A stretch of DNA of 64,000 nucleotides from Pristionchus mayeri (Eukaryota; Nematoda; Chromadorea; Rhabditida; Neodiplogasteridae): NCBI GenBank assembly GCA_036245805.1, contig BTRK01000002.1, positions 30,544,161-30,608,160 of the forward strand, read 5' to 3'. A program made the position numbers and the translations under genes. The notes under the pieces were generated by a model. That model worked only from the letters and a program-made list of their open reading frames with translations. It had not been told where the DNA came from and did not search any database. Of this stretch, positions 38,555-48,695 are shown piece by piece (position 1 is the stretch's first letter; each line of letters begins with the position of its first letter).

Positions 38555-38815
38555 AACAGAACATGAAGAGCATTTCTTGTTAAAGGAGGAATATATAGGC
38601 AAAACTAAAAGTTGGGCTCTTTCATTACCATTGTCTAGCTTTCTCTTGCGATGAGAGACTATGAAAATTTATGTTTTTTATCTCTACTCTGAACAGTTAT
38701 CGCAGCTTGGCAGATTGCCAGCCATGGGCATCAGGGGAAATTGCTCAGGTAATGAGCTTGAGAGAGCGCGAAGCGGGAGGGTGACGCTCACGTTGCTGAC
38801 ACTCCTTCTTTATGC
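38555..38815 (+). repeat. Dispersed repeat D, copy 1
   Basis: About 260 bp matching 48295-48568 in the same orientation. Shared blocks: TTTCATTACCATTG, TTGGCAGATTGCCAG or its variant, GGCATCAGGGGAAAT, GAGAGAGCGCGA and GTTGCTGACACTCCT. No frame or terminal inverted repeat recognised. Confidence 0.6.
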
Positions 38816-38923
38816 AGGCCCTATTCCAATGTCCTAACATCGCTGCAGAATTTAGAGACCAGCTATCAAAGCTATTCCAGCACGACGGAATTCAGACGCC
38901 CGGCACGACAGATATAGTTCGAA

Positions 38924-39180
38924 AAATGAGCCGGGGTCACTTAGAGGTCAATTTAGCTCTATCAATCACTATAACCGGGATAACAGCTCTCCCAGCGGGA
39001 GAAGTCTAGATCCGGGCCGATGTAGTGAAGTCCAAAATGAAGTCTTTGCCGTGAGACTTTGGGGGAGTGTCAGGCATGCATCAGGATGCCCAAATCCAGT
39101 TTAAACTCATTTCAGAATTTCCCCCCATTCCCTACAATTGCGATTTTAGATCGATTCTCTCGTGAGAGGCGTGATATAAT
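38924..39180 (+). repeat. Dispersed repeat S, copy 2
   Basis: Diverged copy starting AAAATGAGCCGGGGTCACTT and ending near GATTCTCTCGTGAGAGGCGT. It follows repeat D copy 1 by about 110 bp. Confidence 0.55.
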
Positions 39181-39493
39181 TCGTATTCAATTCCGATCGA
39201 GTCTCTCTTTCGGTTGTTCCCACATAGTATTCGCTAGATTCCAATTTTTTAACGCTATATACGCTCATTGAAACTCTCAAATTCATAAGAAAATTAATGA
39301 ATGCCCACATGCAGATTACCACTGTTCGTCCATGAACACGTCCTCCTCTTTGATTTGTATATCGATAGGTCCAAGCCTGATCCAAAGATATAAAAAAAGG
39401 AAGAAACGTAATCAAATTCCAAGATAAGGTGGTGTACTTGAGCAGCCAAATTGCAGTAAGTTGAAACGTTGACTGTGAAATCACCCTACGCAT

Positions 39494-39939
39494 TCAAGCT
39501 GGTTTTGGTGCTCTCCACAAACACCGCATTTTTCTTATCAACAGGGGTTTATGGTGAAGTAAGGCAGAGTGGTGTGTAGATGGAGTTGGGAGAGCGATTG
39601 AGTAGGTTGTTGAGGGTGCCTGCAATTGTGGAACAAAATCGAAAGCTTTTAACACTTTTTTCTACACTTTTTCATCACGCTGACCAAAGTAGAATAGGTA
39701 GAAACGTTTGAATCAACCCCTCCATATTGATTCATGAACGATTTTCAACATTTTTTACACACTAAGCGAAATCTAATACGGTATAAACAGAGAGGCAGCA
39801 AGATGTTACTGACCGCAGTATTCTTCGTATTCTCTACTGTTGTCTTCTGTCGTGGCATCATTTCCGCATCGTGATTCTCCATCGACGTTGACGACCGAGA
39901 AGTGGATTCTGACCCCTGAGGCATCAACGGATTCTCCAC
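39494..39939 (-). CDS. Possible small two-exon gene, unknown product
   Basis: Exon 39814-39939 (42 codons) reads MENPLMPQGSESTSRSSTSM and continues acidic and serine/threonine-rich. A GTCAGT donor and an acceptor TTGCAG at 39620 lead to exon 39494-39619 (42 codons, APSTTYSIALPTPSTHHSAL onward, ending at TGA). Both exons are phase 0 multiples of three. An upstream in-frame extension (KELAVE) suggests the true start may lie further right. No recognised domain; low-complexity composition makes this tentative. Confidence 0.32.
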
Positions 39940-40387
39940 TGCAAGCTCCTTAAAGTTACCGGAAGAGGAAAAAAACCCTGAACTGACTCTGATCTCGTCG
40001 CGTGTACGAGAGAGTATGCAAAAGTGAGAGAGCGCCGGATTACGCTCATCATTTCCGGCTTTCCCTTGAGGCTATGATTGATTTGTAGCATTTTTGTGTA
40101 TTCATTCTCAACTAATTCAGCCTTCGGCTATTCGATGGAGGGACAAACAATAGGGGGTAAATTTTGTCCTCGTCCGGATACTTTAATTTGGCTGATTATA
40201 GAATTACTCATAGAGTATATTTTTGATTGATACCGGGCTAGGTGGTGTCCCCTAAAGAAGTGATGAGATGAGAATGAGTGCTTAAGCTGCGTCTTCACCT
40301 ACACTTTTCAGAAAATTATCCTGGAGTGTGCCACTTGAAAATAAGATTTAGAGAAAATGGTTTAGAAAGATCGATAGAGCTCTAAAA

Positions 40388-40625
40388 ATGAGTTGGGGTA
40401 ACTCAGGGGTCAATTTTGCTCTATCTTTTACCGCATCCAAGAAAACAGCTCTCAAAGTTAGTGATTCCGATATCCGGCCGTACTTAGGGAGCTCCAAAAT
40501 GAAGTGTGCACTATAGCATTTCAGGGGTCACTCAGGCATGCCTCAGGATGGCCAAAACCGGTTATATCTCATTTCACCATTCCCAAGCTCTGCTCGATTC
40601 TCTGATGAGAGGTGTGATATTCTTC
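40388..40625 (+). repeat. Dispersed repeat S, copy 3
   Basis: Closest to copy 1: AAAATGAGTTGGGGTAACTC, then AAGAAAACAGCTCTCAAAGT, CCGATATCCGGCC and GGGAGCTCCAAAATGAAG. Confidence 0.6.
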
Positions 40626-41519
40626 TGTGAGGACAGAACCGAGATTCACACCGTGTGCAAACTCAGCGAGCTGTCCACGATCTTCCCCTTGGAAAGATTC
40701 ATCTCAGATGTTATAAAGTGAAAACGAGTCACTGTTGAAAAGGGCTGGATCCACATTCCAAGGGACAGTGTACGTGATATGTTTCAGAATTAGAACATAT
40801 GAGTGCGAAATAGATCGCTTCGATGATTTGGAGAAGAAAACAGTAAATTAAAAAAAAATATTGTGAAGTTCTCTTTCGCTGATGACAGCTACAAAAAGTG
40901 TTAAAACCCTAAAAATATTTAAATATATTTTTTCTAAATATATTCAGACTTTCCATGCTCCGCAAGTTCATCAGAAGCCAGGTACATGCAATTTGTGATG
41001 TCTGGATTATGAAAACCCACATTGGAAGACTAGTTCGATTGGGTCACCTAATAATTTATAGGTCAGACAATTTTCAGATCCCGATCATATACAAAAGAAA
41101 AATACAAAAGATGTATATAGTCCGATCGGAAATGATAAATGGGAGACGAGAATAAATTGATAGTTGGCAGAAAGTCTCTTGTGTTTTCACAAAAGCGATC
41201 GGCGGGTATCCGCGGTCCGCCGCGTCCGCATTTGGGCAAGGCGATTTGCATGTAGTGTAGTGGGAATTGCTCTTCATAGGATATTATGATCATATTTTTG
41301 TTTTAATCCCTTTTGGTCAGAACAAAACTCGTTAACTATACTCGTTAATTTCGCTACTCGTTAAGACTATATTGTTTCGTCGTGTTCACTATTTTTCGTC
41401 TAGTTCACCATCATTCCAGGGCACTAGGTCGGATGAGAATTATGACGTTATATGAGAGACTTTCTGAGAGCAATTCCACCTATAGGCCGTACAGCGAAAA
41501 ATAAAGTTGCGATTTTAAG
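40626..41519. other. Intergenic stretch, no gene recognised
   Basis: AT-rich with short open frames, including overlapping minus-strand frames at 41063-41293 that have no family-like composition. Confidence 0.35.
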
Positions 41520-41770
41520 ATCTCTCTAGGGGTAACTTTTCACGTAGAGATCGAAAATCGACCTTAGAAAGCCGTATCTCTGACTTCTGATTCCCGATGA
41601 CACTGCTCAACGGTGAGGTCGGTTTTTGTATTTCTTGAACGGCTTATCCAAACCCCATACATATATAGTAATTCTGAAAGATCTCAACGAGATAAGCATT
41701 TGTATTGTTGGGAGTGAAGGGCTAGCTAATCTGTGGAAAAAGTTACGACCATTTAAGTAACTGAAATTTT
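41520..41770 (+). repeat. Single arm of the 30.9-kb palindrome family
   Basis: Runs parallel to 30940-31160: CGAAAATCGACCTTAGAAAG, CAACGGTGAGGTCGGTTTTT, CAAACCCCAT, CGAGATAAGCATTT and GTTGGGAGTGAAGGGCTAGC. There is no mirrored partner here, so it is a lone half-element or the progenitor unit of the palindrome. Confidence 0.6.
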
Positions 41771-42439
41771 TTGAAATTTCCGTCATGGAAAATTTTTCGG
41801 GGAATGGTAAAAAATAAACATTTTCAAAAGATTCCTCATGCTAAACTACCCCTAGAAATGTTGCTTTGATCCCTAAAAGTGTGCTTATATGAGTAGTTAT
41901 AGTTCTCCATTCGAAACTCCATTTTCCCCAATATTGCGAATCGGCTGTCTTCAAAAGTAGAGTTCCATATCTATTCCCAATGCTGAAACATTTCGCAAAT
42001 GAATTATTTGAAATGTTTTAGACACATAAATACGCCATAAAGACTGATTCTAATTAATAATGGTGGTCCGGTAGCAGCATTTTTCGACAAATTTTTGTAT
42101 AATACTAATCCGGTGTGGTTTTTGCAACAATATATATGTAAGAAATGATTGTTCCGTTGAAAGTTTGCAAATGCAGGTCAATTATGATCTAATAAAGATG
42201 ATTAAGTTATTTGGGAACATTTATTACACTTTGCAAATTTGCAAAAGTCCGATATTTGCATTTTTCGTGCTTCTGTCACACGAATCATCAATAATAGCAG
42301 CCTCAAACATAACTTTAAAGACCTATAATGTGAAAATTCAGATTCTACGAGTGAAAATACTCCAGAATATATACATATTTCGTGAATTATGGGGAAAAAT
42401 ATTAGAGCGAGCGCGCACTCTCTTCTCGCAGTGGTGAGG

Positions 42440-42605
42440 CGAAGCCGGGATACGACGAAGCCCTGCCCAAAGTTTTTGCAATTTGACTGAGAAAGGATCC
42501 GATTTGACTCCGCCCCTTTCTTCGTTGTTTCGCTTTACACCTACTCTCTGATGATAGGTTTTCAAACACCTCTGGAGCTCTAGCGTGATTCAGAGATGAA
42601 ATAAC
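42440..42605 (+). repeat. Dispersed repeat C, copy 2
   Basis: Same blocks as copy 1 (AGCCCTGCCCAAAGTTTTTG, GATCCGATTTGACTCCGCCC, CTGGAGCTCTAG, GATTCAGAGATGA). About 670 bp separate it from the lone arm at 41520-41770. Confidence 0.6.
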
Positions 42606-43190
42606 GGAAAACCGTCAAAAATTGGATCATATCACGCGTCTTCCGAGATATCGCAGGTGGCAATATACAACATTGCTACCCATTCCTCGTCATTAGTGAT
42701 GTCCAGAAGGCATTCGTCCGTTTGCTCGAGAGCCAGAGAGATTGTACCCGTATCCTCTGACTAAAGGACATCCATGATCCACCAACTCCCTCCAATATTC
42801 TTCATCTTCGCCATTCTAGTGTTCATTTTGGGATCAACACCTCGCCCTATATCTTGGCTGCGATCATTATATTTTTTTCTGTTACAAGCTAGAAATGTTG
42901 ACTAGTGATATTCGCATAACGGAACTGATTTCTAAACTGAAGAAGAATACGTATGTACATGAATATGTATCTCTCCTGGTCGGAGTTCCAGAAGAGGGAG
43001 AATGAGTCCACACAATGCTGAAATCACTATTCAACAGTATGCAAATGAATCTCCGCGATTTAAATCCAATTCTCTCACTCTTAACCGATCTATCCCTCTT
43101 CATGATAAGGCTGCAGATCCTCACCAAAAGTTATTAGGCATTCGTTGGAGTACGGTAACTGATACTCTCACCATCGGAAAAGGAGAAGTA

Positions 43191-44432
43191 TTGGGGTGTC
43201 CGGAAAGTTCGTATAATTTTTTGTTTTTATTTTTTATTCAATGCTTTACAATTCTCAGTGACCAGTGTATGCCCCCTTCTTTCTCACTACCTCCCTCCAG
43301 CGATTGGGCAGGGTCTCGATTCCTCTCTTCCAGAATGCGGGTTTCTTCGAGACCGCCCAGTTCACGAAAGCCCTCACAACTTCATCTCGATTCTTGAACT
43401 TCTTTCCTTTGCAGAAGTCAGAGAGAGAGCGGAAGCAGTGGTAGTCGCATGGGGAGAGATCCGGGGAATACGGTGGATGGGGAATCCTCTCGATCTTCAG
43501 CTCGTCCATTTTCTTCTGGGTCATCTTCGCTCGATGTGGGCGAGCATTGTCCATCAGAAGAAGAATTTTGCCCTGGTTCAGGAGTCTGGGAGGGACTCTG
43601 ATCGCGACATCTTGCAGTTGTTCAGAGAAGAGGTCGGTATTGATGCTGGTGCCAGGAGCGAGGATCTCCCAGTAGATGGGACCGAGCACTGAGAAGAAGA
43701 AGCAGAGGAGTTCCTTCTTTCCGTGCTCTTCCTTCTTCGGGACGGGCGTGGGCTTCTCATCTGCATCCACCCATTGCAGTCTCCTCACAGGGTTATCGTA
43801 CGTGATCCACTTCTCATCTGTAGCGATGATGGAATTGACCCATCGAAGATTGGATCTACGATGGAGTAATTCCCGACAGACTTGAACACGATTTTTCAGC
43901 TGTTCGGGGGAGAGCTCATGGAGAATCACTTGTGGGAGTTTCGGCTTCTTCCCAGATTGATGGAGGATATCGGACACCGTTGATCTTGGAGTACCAGTAT
44001 CCTTCTTCAACTCACGCACACTGGCCATGGGCTTGCGCTTCAGTGTGCGGAGAACGAGAGGCTGATCGAGGGAGGGAGGGCGTCCAGAGCGGGGTTGATC
44101 ATTGAGACCAAACTCCCCTTTCTTGAAGCGGGAGAAAAACTTATAGCTGAAGGGTATGGAGGGGGCGTCAGCTCCTTCCGACTGGGCCATGGCAGAGTGG
44201 GCCTCCTTCACGGGTCGGCCAAGACGGTAGTAATGAAGTAAAACTGCTCGGAGGTAGAGATGGGAGTCCATCACAAGAATCAATGTAGCAACTAGGAGAC
44301 TGATTAAATCCTCTCACTACTCAACGTCAGAATGATGCAATACATTGTTGACAAATAGATTGCGCAATCACTGCATTTGATCACGAACTGACTTTTTTCC
44401 GAAGCATTATGCGAACTTTCCGGACACCCCAA
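43191..44432 (-). mobile_element. Complete mariner transposon, copy 1 (1242 bp)
   Basis: Termini TTGGGGTGTCCGGAAAGTTC and GAACTTTCCGGACACCCCAA, flanked by TA. It contains one intact transposase frame. It is inserted in BEL/Pao reverse transcriptase and is the same length as the copy at 52703-53944. Confidence 0.95.
43255..44283 (-). CDS. Mariner transposase, intact
   Basis: 342-residue transposase that cuts and pastes its own element at TA dinucleotides. The N-terminal half has the paired helix-turn-helix DNA-binding region (HYYRLGRPVKEAHSAMAQ, then RSTVSDILHQSG). The catalytic D,D34D triad is visible: TDEKWITYDNP, LLMDNARPHRAK and SPDLSPCDYHCF, with 34 residues between the last two aspartates, the mariner signature. 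Length is typical. It differs from the 52852-53880 protein at only a few residues (for example YSPDL here, SSPDL there). Both frames are uninterrupted, implying recent activity. Its 5' end and leader also survive in the truncated copy at 21563. Confidence 0.96.
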   Translation of the reverse strand: MILVMDSHLYLRAVLLHYYRLGRPVKEAHSAMAQSEGADAPSIPFSYKFFSRFKKGEFGLNDQPRSGRPPSLDQPLVLRTLKRKPMASVRELKKDTGTPRSTVSDILHQSGKKPKLPQVILHELSPEQLKNRVQVCRELLHRRSNLRWVNSIIATDEKWITYDNPVRRLQWVDADEKPTPVPKKEEHGKKELLCFFFSVLGPIYWEILAPGTSINTDLFSEQLQDVAIRVPPRLLNQGKILLLMDNARPHRAKMTQKKMDELKIERIPHPPYSPDLSPCDYHCFRSLSDFCKGKKFKNRDEVVRAFVNWAVSKKPAFWKRGIETLPNRWREVVRKKGAYTGH

Positions 44433-46126
44433 TAGAAAGTGGCAAAAGGAAACTTCCCTCCTAATCCAAGCTACTAACCAAGAGATCTAGTGTAAAGGAG
44501 CTCGCATCGATCTATGATCCACCGGGCTTACTACCCCCCCCCCTTCCTATTAATCTTAGGGTATTTCATCAAATGTTGTGGAGAAGAAACTACGAATGGG
44601 ATGAGCCCATTTCCCTTGAAGAAAGAATGGAATGTGAACGCCTTTATAAAGCATGGAACATTTCGAATATTCCCGACCACGCTACATCTTTCCCGCCATC
44701 ACCACTCCCCACTCTGTTTCGATAATTTATTTTCGTTAATGCAAGTGCAAGCGCTTATGCAGCGTGTGCCTACATATTAGCAAACTCGCCTCTTTCCCCA
44801 CCCCTTCTTCTCCCTCTGGCAAAGCGCGCCACACTCTGATCATTGGAAAGGCAAGGCTTGCACCACTGCACCAAACCATTTCTATTCCGAGAATGGAATT
44901 GATAAGCTTGTTAATCGGAGTTCGACTGGCGAAGTTTTTAACGACTCAACTTCCCCTTAATTTCACTCAAATCGATGTTTTCTCAGATAGCCTTATCGTT
45001 CTTCAACAGTTCAGAGGAAACCGAGTACGGAATCAGTTCGTTGAGAACCAGCTCGACAAGATTAAGACCATCAGAAGCGAGCTCCTGATACCCCCTTTCT
45101 ATTCGCATGTTAGCAGTGAGCTCAATGCTGCAGATGTTGCATCGAGAAGTGCTAGTCCCGAAGAACTTACATCAGATCACATATGGTGGAACCGAAATTG
45201 TTCAATGTAATGTCTCGTTTTCCCCCATACCGCTATCAATGATATTCATCAAGAATATCTCCCTTCGAACCATCTGACTGAGGATAGAGAAAAATCATCC
45301 GTTTTTTCATCCTTCTCGATCAGCTAGCCAACCCCACGGCAGAAGTCGAGGGAAGATACTTGTCTCGGATGAGAATGGTGTTCACTATTTTCAATCCCGA
45401 ATTCAATCCTGAACCTTATCATTCGATTTTGGCAATAATTTTATATTAGGAAACAATTCTCCCCTATTCACCTCATCGTAAGATATTACCATCTCCCTTT
45501 TCACATACCAAGAGATCATCTCATTGAAAAAAATCGTCGACAATTTTCCATTCCATGCTCGCCCGCGCGATTAGGACATGTATCGGAAAATGCGTCCGAT
45601 GTCAACGCCTAAACAATCACCCAGTACCATATCGCGTTACTCATAACCTGCCTCAGAAGCCAATGCTCTGTTCTCGCCCTTTCCAACATTGTGGTCTCGA
45701 TTACATCGGAGCTTTCTCTACTTGAGGAGAGAGTGATCACTAAGAGCTACACTTTGTTATTCACATCTATGGTGAGTCGCGCAATACAGCTCGAGGTAAC
45801 TCCTGACCTTTCCCCCTTTTCATCCCCTTTTCATTCAAGCCTTCACTATATTGCTAGAACAGGCATTTCCTCAACAATAATGAGTAATAATGCACAGCCT
45901 GTCAGAATGGATGAAAAGGTCGTGATCGTGGAGAACGAGATCTTTCTTTGTTTGCTCTCTTACTATATTCCGAATCATTTCTTTCTCACATTTCTCCACG
46001 AACGATGAGAAGGTCAATGCAAAAATTCAAATATCCTTGATGAAACATAATCATTTATCGGCTTTGACGACATTCAAAAACAGGAAAGTCAAATCTATCT
46101 TGAGAAACATATCCAATTTCTTGTCG

Positions 46127-46500
46127 AAAATCGCTGTTTTTGACCTTAAATTTAAAACCAGTCTCGTAAGATCGGTATGCCAAACCAACGAGATACATTA
46201 TTCGATAGCCCATGCATTGTGGAACAACTTATAGGAGCCCGAATTTACATTTTGATTTAGGTTTCGCATAAAATCGCTTTCTGTAAAGCTCCATGAAGAG
46301 AAACGACGAAAATCGCTGTTTTAGACCTTAAACTTTGAACTAGTCTCGTAAGGTCGATCTGCCTAACCAATGAAATACATGATTCGATAGCCAATGCATT
46401 GGGGAACAACTTTTAGGAGCCCTAATTTCCATTTTCGGCCTAGGTTTCGCGAAAAGTCGATTTACTTAGACCTCTGTGAAAAGAGAAAGACCGCAAAATC
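46127..46500. repeat. Two-copy tandem repeat of about 181 bp
   Basis: Units start AAAATCGCTGTTTTTGACCTT (46127) and AAAATCGCTGTTTTAGACCTT (46308). Both continue CAGTCTCGTAAG/TAGTCTCGTAAG, GATTCGATAGCC-ATGCATTG and TTTAGGTTTCGC or its variant. The repeat lies downstream of the BEL/Pao integrase. Confidence 0.65.
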
Positions 46501-46728
46501 GTAAAAATTGGGTGAAATAATCAATCTTTCCCCTACCTTTATTAGAATACGTCCGTCGCGATATTGGCCAAGTTGGCACTGATTCATAGTCGCCCCTCAC
46601 ATCAATAGATGGAAGAGACCATTGGCTTGGTCCCATCGACCTTATTTATCAGCATCTTCTGATTTCTTCTCCTCTTATCAGGAATCCGCAAGCAGGAGTA
46701 GCTCATATCCCTGATCCCTCTCAGACTT

Positions 46729-46839
46729 GGGGCTGTATCATTTAAGAACTGGTCATTTTAGAACTCTACAGAGGGTGAAAACGTGTTCCAAATACATCAT
46801 TGAGCTCAAAAACAAAGAGTTCTAAAATGATACACCCCC
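46729..46839. mobile_element. Short MITE-like inverted repeat, 111 bp
   Basis: GGGGCTGTATCATTTAAGAACT at the left (imperfect) and AGAGTTCTAAAATGATACACCCCC at the right, read as inverted copies. Too short to encode anything. Confidence 0.45.
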
Positions 46840-47229
46840 GCAGACTTCTCTAGCGCGATCAGCTGACTCTATGCTCGATTCCCTCGAGACACTGAGAACT
46901 GCTGTTTTCGAGAAGTTTATCGCCGCATACGGGTCGGAAATACGCGCACAATGAATGAAGCCTGGTTAAAATTAATCATTAAACAAAATGAAACGACATT
47001 GATACAATAGATAGACCTCATAAAATGATGTCTAGATCCGATCCGGTCTCATTGACATTCGTGTACCCATTCAGCGAAATAATTCAGCATTCGTTTATGG
47101 TTCTCACCCTAATTTATTTTTGCTTAGTTTTGCAAAAAACAATCACATGCCGATTGAGGTGGGAAAAATCAATACCATAATTGTAAGAAATAAAAGAATG
47201 GAATACAGAATACAGAATATTTATCAGTA
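46840..47229. other. Intergenic stretch, no gene recognised
   Basis: An open frame reading LDSLETLRTAVFEKFIAAYG near 46870-46950 is too short to assign; it may be retrotransposon-derived. Otherwise AT-rich. Confidence 0.3.
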
Positions 47230-47364
47230 GTCGCAAAGTTGCGCTGATCAGGGTTTAGGCAGTCCATTCGTCATTTGTCAAGCTCCACCAATTTCTGCCC
47301 TTCTCTCTTGCGATCTCATTTCTCCACCTTTCCCGCGGTCTTCCCTGTCCTCGGTTGTTGGCTC
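47230..47364 (-). pseudogene. LINE 3'-end remnant
   Basis: Minus-strand frame reads RGQGRPRERWRNEIAREKGR and then NWWSLTNDEW before a stop. R-G-R-P-x-x-R-W-x-x-[DE]-I followed by W-x-x-x-A/T-x-D/N-x-x-x-W is the usual C-terminal tail of endonuclease-type non-LTR retrotransposon polyproteins. The upstream part is missing; an LTR-like block abuts it. Confidence 0.45.
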
Positions 47365-47712
47365 TGTTGTAAGGAATCCATGTAGTCAGCTAAACTGAGT
47401 ATCCCACTCAGTCAGTCGGTGTACTGTCCCCACTCTCCAGACAAGTCAAATTCAACGTCTAAGTAACTTTATCTGAGAGCGGACAGGGCAAGTGAAGCAA
47501 TGAATGGGAAATCGCCGGGGTTCTTATACCCAGGGCTCGGCGCATTGCGCCGCTAGAGCAACGGGAGAACAGCGGGGAGAGGGGATAGAACAGGCGGTGA
47601 GGGAATGGGAGAGCGGGGGAGAGAGATGATGTCTGAGATAAGGAGGACGGGAATAGCGAGCCAGAGTGAATGATCTTTGAGTACTGACTACAAGAGTATT
47701 ATACTCTTAACA
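47365..47712 (-). mobile_element. Possible solo LTR, 348 bp
   Basis: Read on the minus strand it starts TGTTAAGAGTATAATACTCT and ends TTCCTTACAACA, the TG...CA layout of LTRs. GGGTATAAGAACCCC is a plausible TATA region and TCAGATAAAGTT a possible polyadenylation signal downstream. No second LTR or primer-binding site is seen, and the target duplication is unclear. Confidence 0.38.
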
Positions 47713-48294
47713 CTCCCCCCCCCCCCACACGGGAGATCCGGCATTACGATCTACAGCAATAAAAATCTAACTAGTACTAGGAAGAAGGGGGCAATGGGAT
47801 ACTGCTCTTCCGCAGGTCTCATCTTCTAGGTGAAGCCGATGGAGAACGTAGTTGAAGTGAAGAGGGCGGGAGAGAAAGAGAGGGCGAGGGTGTGAAGTGG
47901 GTTATGTTGGACGTCTCGATCTCTCGGCGTTATCGTTGTCGCACGATATTCGTAGAAGCCTTGCCCGGGCCGCAGTAATCGGAGCTTGATAGTTCATTCT
48001 GCCCGATTCGAGTGCATTGGCGCGGCTTCATTCGGTGCCCGTTCTCAGGAACGGTGTGGCGTGAACAGCACTGCTTCGAGTAGAGCAGCTGTGAACGGTG
48101 CAGCAGCCGGTGCTTCAGATATCGTGGAGGTTGCCATATTCGACCTGCCTCTCGGTGTCTTCTGGGGCGTATGGCTCGTCTCGTTCGTCGCGATCTGGCA
48201 CCCGCAAATTTTTTTCTTACTCTTTACATCCATATTGGTGCCCATTCAAATTCGTATTCTTATTGGCGTCTTAGCCAATCCACGTTCAAATATT
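47713..48294. other. GC-richer stretch, no gene assigned
   Basis: Starts with a C13 run, then purine-rich sequence, and an open frame at 47986-48312 whose composition does not persuade me. No homologous family recognised. Confidence 0.3.
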
Positions 48295-48568
48295 CTTGAC
48301 TTTTCTTGTTGAATGAGGAATATTGGCAAAATTATAAATGTGACAATTTCATTACCATTGCCTACCTTTCTCCAACGATAAGAGATTCTGAAATTTTCAT
48401 TTTTAATCTCTGATCTAAACTGTGTTCTAGCAACTTGGTTGATTGTCAGGCATGGACATCAAGGGAAATATGTCAGGGAATGAGCGAGAGAGCGCGAGGG
48501 GAGAGAGAGTGACCCTCTCGTTTCTCTAACTGCGCGCAGTTGTTGCTGACACTCCTCCTTTAAAATAA
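48295..48568 (+). repeat. Dispersed repeat D, copy 2
   Basis: Second copy of the 38555-38815 repeat, with an extra segment near 48525-48545 before GTTGTTGCTGACACTCCTCC. It ends about 130 bp upstream of the presenilin-like gene. Confidence 0.6.
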
Positions 48569-48695
48569 AATTCCTAAACGTATTTTTTGCACAAGATCAA
48601 TTTGCATATGTTAATTTAATCCAATTACTATCCTCTCCTCTCTCTCTCCCTCCCGTTCACATCTCCGCTCATCACTCGTTGCTTCATCCCTTATT

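Larger units (their letters stand above)
42700..46010 (+). pseudogene. pol: Decayed BEL/Pao LTR retrotransposon pol
   Basis: Fragments follow the order of a BEL/Pao polyprotein. From 42700: reverse transcriptase blocks DVQKAFVRLLESQRDCTR and FGINTSPYILA, then in later frames FNSMQMNLRDL and LLGIRWSTVTD, up to 43190. After a mariner insertion it resumes at 44435 with SIYDPPGLLPPPLPINL, then RNase H with ARLAPLHQTISIPRMELIS, SDSLIVLQQF, ELNAADVASR and WWNRNC (to 45210), then integrase with KSYTLLFTSMVSRAIQLEV at about 45750. Several stops and frame shifts make it inactive. The YVDD box is not legible. The LTRs and gag are not identified. Confidence 0.75.

Noticed and set aside
39146..39493. 115-codon minus-strand frame
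   Set aside because: It overlaps repeat S copy 2 and has no family-like sequence or splice context.
43258..43692. 144-codon plus-strand frame inside mariner copy 1 (mirrored at 53443-53877)
   Set aside because: Antisense shadow of the conserved transposase; it recurs because the transposase is conserved.
47986..48312. 108-codon frame with alanine-rich and hydrophobic parts
   Set aside because: No recognisable domain, uncertain start and partial overlap with repeat D; insufficient support for a gene.
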